DNA of 55,349 nt from the NCBI GenBank assembly GCA_017518105.1, contig JAFWWC010000025.1:1-55349 (forward strand), in the 5' to 3' direction. Shown one piece after another: positions 50,700 through 55,349 of this stretch. How positions within the stretch are numbered: the stretch's first letter is position 1; every line of letters begins with the position of its first letter. Made by a program: the position numbers and the translations under genes. Source of the stretch: Selenomonadaceae bacterium. Lineage in GTDB: Bacteria; Bacillota; Negativicutes; Selenomonadales; Selenomonadaceae. The notes beneath the pieces were generated by a model, which had not been told where the DNA came from, did not search any database, and was given only the letters and a program-made list of their open reading frames with translations.

Positions 50700-50764
50700 T
50701 CCCTTTAATCACCGCTTTAATTTGAGCAAGCATCGTCTGGAAAACTTTTGACGGTGTGCCGTTC
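50700..50764 (-). pseudogene. Possible remnant of another binding-protein 3' end
   Basis: Immediately after the stop of paralog 3 the minus strand reads, in one frame, NGTPSKVFQTMLAQIKAVIK and then a stop. The spacing and the opening NGT resemble the common C-terminus DGTAKKISEKWFQADLIKL. It may be a decayed copy or chance. Confidence 0.3.
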
Positions 50765-51574
50765 TTAATGATGCTTTTTTAACTTAATCAAATCAGATTG
50801 AAACCACTTCATAGAGATTTGCTTAGCCGTGCCGTCCGCAACTACCGAATCGAACTCCTTTTGAACTTTATCCCGCAACTCGGTGTCGTTCTTACGAAAA
50901 CCAATTCCAAATTCAGTGCTGGGACCAACCGTCGCCTCGATAATCTCGAAATCGCCAGGGTGTTTACTCATTTCGTAGCGGGCGGCAATCTCATCAATGA
51001 CTATTACGTAGAATTGCTCCTTTCTTAAAGTCTCGAAGCCCTCGTTCAGGTCGCGAAAGGTTCTGAATACCGCAAAGCTGTTCTTAAGGTCTTCGTTCTC
51101 TCTTATGTAAGTCTCTGCATTGGAGCCGGCTTGCGCACCTACGACTTTGCCTTCAAGGTCGCTAAGGGAGTAGATACGGTGAATGTTGCCCGCATTGACT
51201 AAAAGAATTTGGCGGTTGTCCATGTAAGGTTTGCTGAATATCATAAACTTCTTGTAATCGTCGATTATGTCCAGCCCGTTCCAAATCATGTCGATGTTGC
51301 CAGAGGTTATCTCCTCTTCCTTTTTGTCCCAAGCAATCGGTCTGAATTCAACTTCGGCACCCATACGCTTAGCAGTCTCTTTGGCTAGGTCAATATCAAA
51401 GCCGACAATCTCTCCGTTTTCGTCGCGGAAACCCATCGGCGCAAAACTCTCATCAAAGCCAATCGTCAGGATATTTCTGTGTTTCGTGCTGTTGACTTCT
51501 TTTGAATCCTCCTTGCTGTCGCCGCAACCGCCTACAATTAAAATCATCAGCAGTAGAAAAAAATCTTCTTCACG
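50765..51574 (-). pseudogene. Amino acid-binding lipoprotein, paralog 3, frameshifted in the signal peptide
   Basis: The mature part is intact: GGCGDSKED, IGFDESFAPMGFRDENGE, WNGLDIIDDYKKFMIF. The longest frame opens only at ATG 51547, seven residues before the lipobox cysteine, too short for export. Upstream, GTG 51574 starts GTG-AAG-AAG-ATT exactly like the paralogs but hits a stop because a run of 7 T (plus strand A at 51558-51564) is out of phase. One base more would restore MKKIFFLLLMILIVGGC. Either a phase-variable tract, a pseudogene, or a sequencing error. Confidence 0.8.
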
Positions 51575-51603
51575 TCGAGAACCTCCCTTACACGCTAGAG
51601 GGG

Positions 51604-52392
51604 TTAATCATACTTCTTTAACTTAATTAAATCGGCGTGGAACCATTTCTCGGAAATCTTCTTTGCGGTGCCGTCTTGAATCATCTCATCGAAGACGACT
51701 TGAACTTTATCTCGTAGCTCGGTGTTGCCCTTAGCAAAGCCAATGCCAAATTCCGTTATCGGGCTTACGTTTGCTTCAATGACCTCAAAGCGATTCGGAT
51801 TTTGGGTTATCTCGTAACGTCCTGCAATCTCGTCGGCAATAAATACGTCGTACTCATTGCTGTCCAAAGCCGCGAAACCTTCTTGTAGGCTGTTGCAAAT
51901 TTTGAAGTCAGCAAAACTTTTCTTAATGTCCTTGTTGATATAAAGTTCCGAACTCGTGCCGGCTTGCATCCCAACGACTTTATCTTTGAGGTCGTATTCA
52001 GAGTAAATGCCCTGGTCGTTGCCCTTCTTGACGATAAGAACCTGACGGCTGTCCATGTAAGGCTTGCTGAATATCATGTACTCCTTGCGCTCGTCAGTTA
52101 TGTCGCAACCATTCCAAAGCATATCGACACTGCCGGACGTTATCTCCTCCTTCTTTTTAGCCCAATCAATCGGCTTGAACTCAACCGCAACCCCCAAACG
52201 ACGCGCCGCCTCTTTGGCAAGGTCAACATCAAAGCCGACAACCTCTCCTTCCTTATTGCGAAAACCCATAGGGGCAAAACTCTCGTCGAAACCTATTACA
52301 ATCTTTTCTCTGTTAATAATCTTAGTATTGTCAAAGCTACAACTCGTCAACGTAAAAAGCATCAGCAGGAGCGGTAAAATAATTCTCTTCAT
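51604..52392 (-). CDS. Amino acid-binding lipoprotein, paralog 4
   Basis: A 262-residue family 3 binding protein. Signal IILPLLLMLFTLTSCSF, IGFDESFAPMGFRNKEGE, WNGCDITDERKEYMIFSKPYM and VGMQAGTSSELY. The hinge sequence WNGCDIT is shared with paralog 5, suggesting these two are the most recent duplication. Confidence 0.93.
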   Translation of the reverse strand: MKRIILPLLLMLFTLTSCSFDNTKIINREKIVIGFDESFAPMGFRNKEGEVVGFDVDLAKEAARRLGVAVEFKPIDWAKKKEEITSGSVDMLWNGCDITDERKEYMIFSKPYMDSRQVLIVKKGNDQGIYSEYDLKDKVVGMQAGTSSELYINKDIKKSFADFKICNSLQEGFAALDSNEYDVFIADEIAGRYEITQNPNRFEVIEANVSPITEFGIGFAKGNTELRDKVQVVFDEMIQDGTAKKISEKWFHADLIKLKKYD

Positions 52393-52412
52393 GAAGAGAA
52401 CCCTCCTTTAAA

Positions 52413-53201
52413 TCATCTCTTTAGCTTAATCAAATCTGCCTGGAACCATTGCTCGGAAATCTTTCTAGCAGTGCCGTCCTTGACCATCTCATCGAAAACT
52501 TTTTGTACCTTGTCGCGGAGTTCGATATTATCCTTGCGAAAACCAATGCCAATCTCCGTAGCAGACCCAACCGTTACCTCTATAATCTCGAACTTGCCCG
52601 CACGTTTTAGCATCGCATAACGTGAAACAATTTCATCGGCAATCAAAACGTCTACCAAGTCTTTATCTAAATCATGGAATGCCTCTCTGTAATTGCGATA
52701 CGTCTTGAATGCCTCAAAACTTTCCTTTAAGTCCTTGTGCTGCTCAACATAATCAACCGAGTTGGAGCCGGCTTGCGTGCCTACAACTTTGCCCTCAAGG
52801 TCGCTGACTGAGTGGATATTTTGAGTATTGCCCCGCTTGACAATGAGAATTTGACGATTATTCATGTAAGGCTTGCTGAATATCATGTACTCCTTGCGCT
52901 CGTCGGTTATGTCGCATCCATTCCAAAGCATATCGACCCGCCCAGAAGTTATCGCCTCCTCTTTTTTATCCCAGTCGATTGGAACGAATTCAGCCTTAAC
53001 GCCCAGCCGCCGCGCCGCCTCTTTGGCAAGGTCAATATCAAAGCCGATAAGTTCTCCTTTCTCGTCGCGGAAACCCATTGGCGCGTATTCGTCATCCAGT
53101 CCGATTTTGATTGTGCCGCTCTTATCGGTTAAATCAGAATCGCCGCCACAACCCGTCAAGGTCATCATAAGGAGCATCGCCATTATAAAAATCTTCCTCA
53201 T
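52413..53201 (-). CDS. Amino acid-binding lipoprotein, paralog 5
   Basis: A 262-residue family 3 binding protein, first of the tandem set. ATG 53201 follows AAGGAGG; the open frame begins earlier. Lipobox TLTGCGGDS, IGLDDEYAPMGFRDEKGE, WNGCDITDERKEYMIF, VVGTQAGSNSVDY. A consensus promoter drives it. Confidence 0.93.
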   Translation of the reverse strand: MRKIFIMAMLLMMTLTGCGGDSDLTDKSGTIKIGLDDEYAPMGFRDEKGELIGFDIDLAKEAARRLGVKAEFVPIDWDKKEEAITSGRVDMLWNGCDITDERKEYMIFSKPYMNNRQILIVKRGNTQNIHSVSDLEGKVVGTQAGSNSVDYVEQHKDLKESFEAFKTYRNYREAFHDLDKDLVDVLIADEIVSRYAMLKRAGKFEIIEVTVGSATEIGIGFRKDNIELRDKVQKVFDEMVKDGTARKISEQWFQADLIKLKR

Positions 53202-53261
53202 GAAACGAAACCTCCTTGTCACGAAAATTTTTATAAACGAACTGAATCATAAGTGCATTGC

Positions 53262-53290
53262 ATTATAGACACTCAATTTAAGATTGTCAA
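53262..53290 (-). promoter_or_regulatory. Promoter of the binding-protein cluster
   Basis: On the minus strand TTGACA (53290-53285), 17 bases, TATAAT (53267-53262): a perfect consensus. Confidence 0.85.
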
Positions 53291-53316
53291 AAATTTGTTA
53301 GCGTAGGACTCAGCGC

Positions 53317-53356
53317 AAAAAAATTCGCGGTCAACCGAAGTCAATCGGTCGCCGCG
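53317..53356 (-). terminator. Terminator after dnaJ
   Basis: CGCGG-TCA-ACCGA (53326-53338) pairs with TCGGT-CG-CCGCG (53345-53356) around loop AGTCAA. On the minus strand it is followed by AATTTTTTT. Confidence 0.8.
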
Positions 53357-53372
53357 TTCGTCGCTTAAAAAT

Positions 53373-54542
53373 TTATTCAAATAAGTCCTTGAGCTTGTCG
53401 AAGAAAGATTTCTTTTCGGGATTGTTCTTTGAATCGGAGGTGCCGTTCTCGAATTCGCGCAAAAGATTTTTCTGCCGAGCGGAAAGATTTTTCGGCGTGA
53501 GGACTTTTATCTTAACGAATTCATCGCCTCTATCATTGCCGCGCAAAACGGGAATGCCCTTACCGCGAATCCTCATCACTTCGCCCGATTGCGTGCCCTC
53601 TGGTATCGTCAGCTCAACTTTGCCATCAATCGTCGGCGCGTCAATCTTTGCACCCAATGCCGCTTGAACAAAGGTAATCGGAATCTCGCAATAAACATCG
53701 GTGCCATTTCGCGTGAAAATCTTGTGCGGCTTAATGACAATGTAAACGAACAAATCGCCGGGAGCTCCGCCGCGTTCGCCTGCCTGCCCGCCGCCTTGAA
53801 TCCGGAGCCGTTGCCCTTCGTCTATGCCGCGTGGAATTTTTAAATTGATGTCGCGCCTAACTTGAACCTTCCCTCTGCCGTGGCAATGCTCACAGGGATT
53901 TTTGACAATCTGCCCCGTACCGTGACAACGTTCGCAAGGTCGAGTATTGGCAATGGTACCAAACGGCGTGCGCGTGGTCGTCTGCCTCAGACCTGTGCCG
54001 TGACAATCGGGGCATTCGTCAGGCTTAGTGCCTTTCTTAGCTCCCGTGCCACCGCATTCTTCGCAAGTCTCCATACGCGGAACTTTAATTGTCATCTCCT
54101 TGCCGAAAGCCGCCTCCTCGAAAGTTATCTGCAAATCGTAACGGAGGTCAGCTCCCTTTTGAGGTCCGCGCTTTTGACGAGAACGCCCGCCGCCGGGATT
54201 GAAGAATTGCTCGAAAATGTCTCCGAAACCGCCCATATCGCCCATATGCCCGAAAATGTCGTCCATGTTGATATTGCCGGTGTAAGTGCCGCCGCCTTGA
54301 CCGTAGCCGCTACCAGAAAACGCCGCGTGCCCAAATTGGTCGTATTGCGCCCGCTTATCCTTGTCCTTTAAAACGTCGTAAGCCTCGTTGATTTCCTTCA
54401 TCTTGGCAAGTGCATCGGCGTCGCCCTTGGAGGCGGGGTTTTGATACTTCGCGGCGAGTTTGTTGCGTGCCTTCTTTATCTCGTCGTCGGTCGCGTTTTT
54501 CGTGACGCCGAGCACCTCGTAATAATCCTTCTTGTCAGCCAT
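53373..54542 (-). CDS. dnaJ: Chaperone DnaJ with degenerate J-domain
   Basis: A 389-residue type I J-protein: J-domain (residues 1-70), Gly-rich linker, zinc region with four CxxCxGxG units (CEECGGTG, CPDCHGTG, CERCHGTG, CEHCHGRG), and two client-binding domains. The HPD tripeptide that stimulates DnaK ATPase is absent: helix II runs KLAAKYQNPASKGD, with Q34-N35-P36 in its place, and the conserved KAYRKLA reads KARNKLA. Everything else is normal. It follows dnaK as usual. Confidence 0.95.
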   Translation of the reverse strand: MADKKDYYEVLGVTKNATDDEIKKARNKLAAKYQNPASKGDADALAKMKEINEAYDVLKDKDKRAQYDQFGHAAFSGSGYGQGGGTYTGNINMDDIFGHMGDMGGFGDIFEQFFNPGGGRSRQKRGPQKGADLRYDLQITFEEAAFGKEMTIKVPRMETCEECGGTGAKKGTKPDECPDCHGTGLRQTTTRTPFGTIANTRPCERCHGTGQIVKNPCEHCHGRGKVQVRRDINLKIPRGIDEGQRLRIQGGGQAGERGGAPGDLFVYIVIKPHKIFTRNGTDVYCEIPITFVQAALGAKIDAPTIDGKVELTIPEGTQSGEVMRIRGKGIPVLRGNDRGDEFVKIKVLTPKNLSARQKNLLREFENGTSDSKNNPEKKSFFDKLKDLFE

Positions 54543-54569
54543 AACAAGTCATCTCCTTAAACAAACAAC

Positions 54570-54596
54570 GGGGAGAGAGAATTTGTCTCCCTCCCC
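54570..54596 (-). other. Intercistronic hairpin between dnaK and dnaJ
   Basis: GGGGAGAGAGA (54570-54580) pairs with TCTCCCTCCCC (54586-54596), eleven positions with one mismatch, loop ATTTG. On the minus strand a GTTGTTTGTTT stretch follows, so partial termination or mRNA end protection is possible. Confidence 0.6.
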
Positions 54597-54616
54597 TGCC
54601 TGCAGTTTGCTACGAA

Positions 54617-55349
54617 TTATTTCTTATCTGTCCACTCGGCGTCGATAGTGTCGTCGTCTTTTTTATCGGACGAGCTTTGCTGTTGTTGTTGCTGAGTGAA
54701 GTCGGCATTGGGTTCGCCTTGCTGATTCGCCGCGCCCGCCTTATATGCCGCCTCGCTGAGTTTGTAAAGGGCTTGGCGAACGTCTTCAGTTATTTTCTTA
54801 AGGGTCTCGGTGTCGCCGCTTTCGAGTTTGTCTTTGAGGTTCTGGGCGGCGTCGCGAACGTCCCTAATCAATGCCTCGTCAACTTTTCCCTCGAAATCCT
54901 TGCAAGTCTTCTCCGCCTGATAAACCGTGTGCTCGGCGTCGTTCTTAGCGTCGGCTGCCTCGCGTTGTTTTTTATCTTCTGCCTCGTGCGCTTGAGCCTC
55001 TTTAACCATGCGGTCAATATCGTCCTTGCTCATGCCGCTTGACGATTGAATTGTAATCTTTTGCTCGCGCCCGGTGCCTTTATCCTTCGCGCTTACGTTG
55101 ACAATGCCGTTGGCATCGATGTCGAAGGTAACTTCAATCTGCGGAATGCCACGCGGTGCCGGCGGAATGTCGCTTAACACGAAACGTCCCAAAGTCTTAT
55201 TGCCAGCAGCCATTTCGCGTTCGCCCTGCAAGACGTGAATCTCAACGCTAGTTTGATTGTCCGCCGCCGTGGAGAAGATTTGAGATTTGCTCGTCGGGAT
55301 TGTGGTATTGCGTTCGATGATTCTGGTGCACACGCCGCCGAGCGTTTCA
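54617..55349 (-). CDS. dnaK: Chaperone DnaK, C-terminal part (5' end outside window)
   Basis: The last 244 or so codons of an Hsp70. The substrate-binding domain begins at [65 protein letters not shown] and the helical lid follow. [10 protein letters not shown] stretch and the acidic C-terminus [12 protein letters not shown] close the protein. dnaJ follows after 74 bases. Confidence 0.97.
   Translation of the reverse strand, partial: ETLGGVCTRIIERNTTIPTSKSQIFSTAADNQTSVEIHVLQGEREMAAGNKTLGRFVLSDIPPAPRGIPQIEVTFDIDANGIVNVSAKDKGTGREQKITIQSSSGMSKDDIDRMVKEAQAHEAEDKKQREAADAKNDAEHTVYQAEKTCKDFEGKVDEALIRDVRDAAQNLKDKLESGDTETLKKITEDVRQALYKLSEAAYKAGAANQQGEPNADFTQQQQQQSSSDKKDDDTIDAEWTDKK

Overview
The window reads as a contiguous chromosomal segment of an anaerobic bacterium of the Firmicutes, most likely a Negativicutes (Selenomonas-like) lineage. 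This is inferred from gene content: cdaA-cdaR, HemZ-type radical SAM enzyme, C_GCAxxG_C_C protein, anaerobic NrdG, MqnC (futalosine menaquinone route), AMIN-domain amidase, HypD/HypE/LarC nickel maturation and a Fur-type regulator. Promoters follow a sigma-A pattern (TTGACA/TATAAT, often with an extended TGn -10), ribosome binding sites are strong AGGAGG types, and GTG/TTG starts are common. I saw no phage or insertion sequence.

Layout. 1-2190: a tRNA array (ten tRNAs, the first cut by the window edge) with three small protein genes interleaved, one of them Cas2/SinR-like. 2236-5863: ilvE, a nicotinamidase-like hydrolase, crcB, a small metal-binding protein, an MBL hydrolase and a coiled-coil membrane protein. 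5864-7378: infC-rpmI-rplT behind a leader with a visible attenuator; infC starts with AUU. 7417-10855: small membrane protein, rarA, cdaA-cdaR. 10883-12019: a Fur-box promoter driving a roughly 80-nt candidate small RNA, a small SpoT-like HD hydrolase, and fur. 12024-16459: hemZ, a bacterial PARG, phzF, hisS. 16440-22929 (minus): lipase, C_GCAxxG protein, a palindromic intergenic element, dacF, dnaE. 23058-27433: hemB, rfbD, mqnC, a repeat-bearing membrane protein, a small membrane protein. 27434-28385: nrdG and, upstream, a two-repeat CRISPR-like array with leader. 28386-36120 (minus): BglG-type regulator, hypE, hypD, an HNH nuclease, larC, tyrA, aroF. 36252-40997 (plus): a tightly packed unit for cell-wall turnover (NodB-like protein, murQ, mupG, NlpC/P60) running into cbiH and ubiX. 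41049-43476 (minus): redox island (GPx, two glutaredoxin-like proteins, trxB, LMW phosphatase). 43492-48249 (minus): cbiD, hicAB, rfbB, amidase. 48271-53201 (minus): an amino-acid permease and five tandem paralogous substrate-binding lipoproteins, one with a frameshifted signal peptide. 53373-55349 (minus): dnaJ and the 3' part of dnaK.

Most worth attention: (1) the Fur-box promoter plus terminator with an anti-Shine-Dalgarno CUCUCC stretch, a possible iron-responsive small RNA; (2) the orphan CRISPR-like array upstream of nrdG; (3) a DnaJ whose J-domain HPD tripeptide is replaced by QNP although it sits beside dnaK; (4) five substrate-binding paralogs without an ATPase, one frameshifted at a poly-T tract; (5) an HNH nuclease translationally coupled to hypD, with foreign-looking codon use crossing into hypD; (6) the attenuator in front of infC. 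All family names were assigned by reading motifs; no database search was possible.
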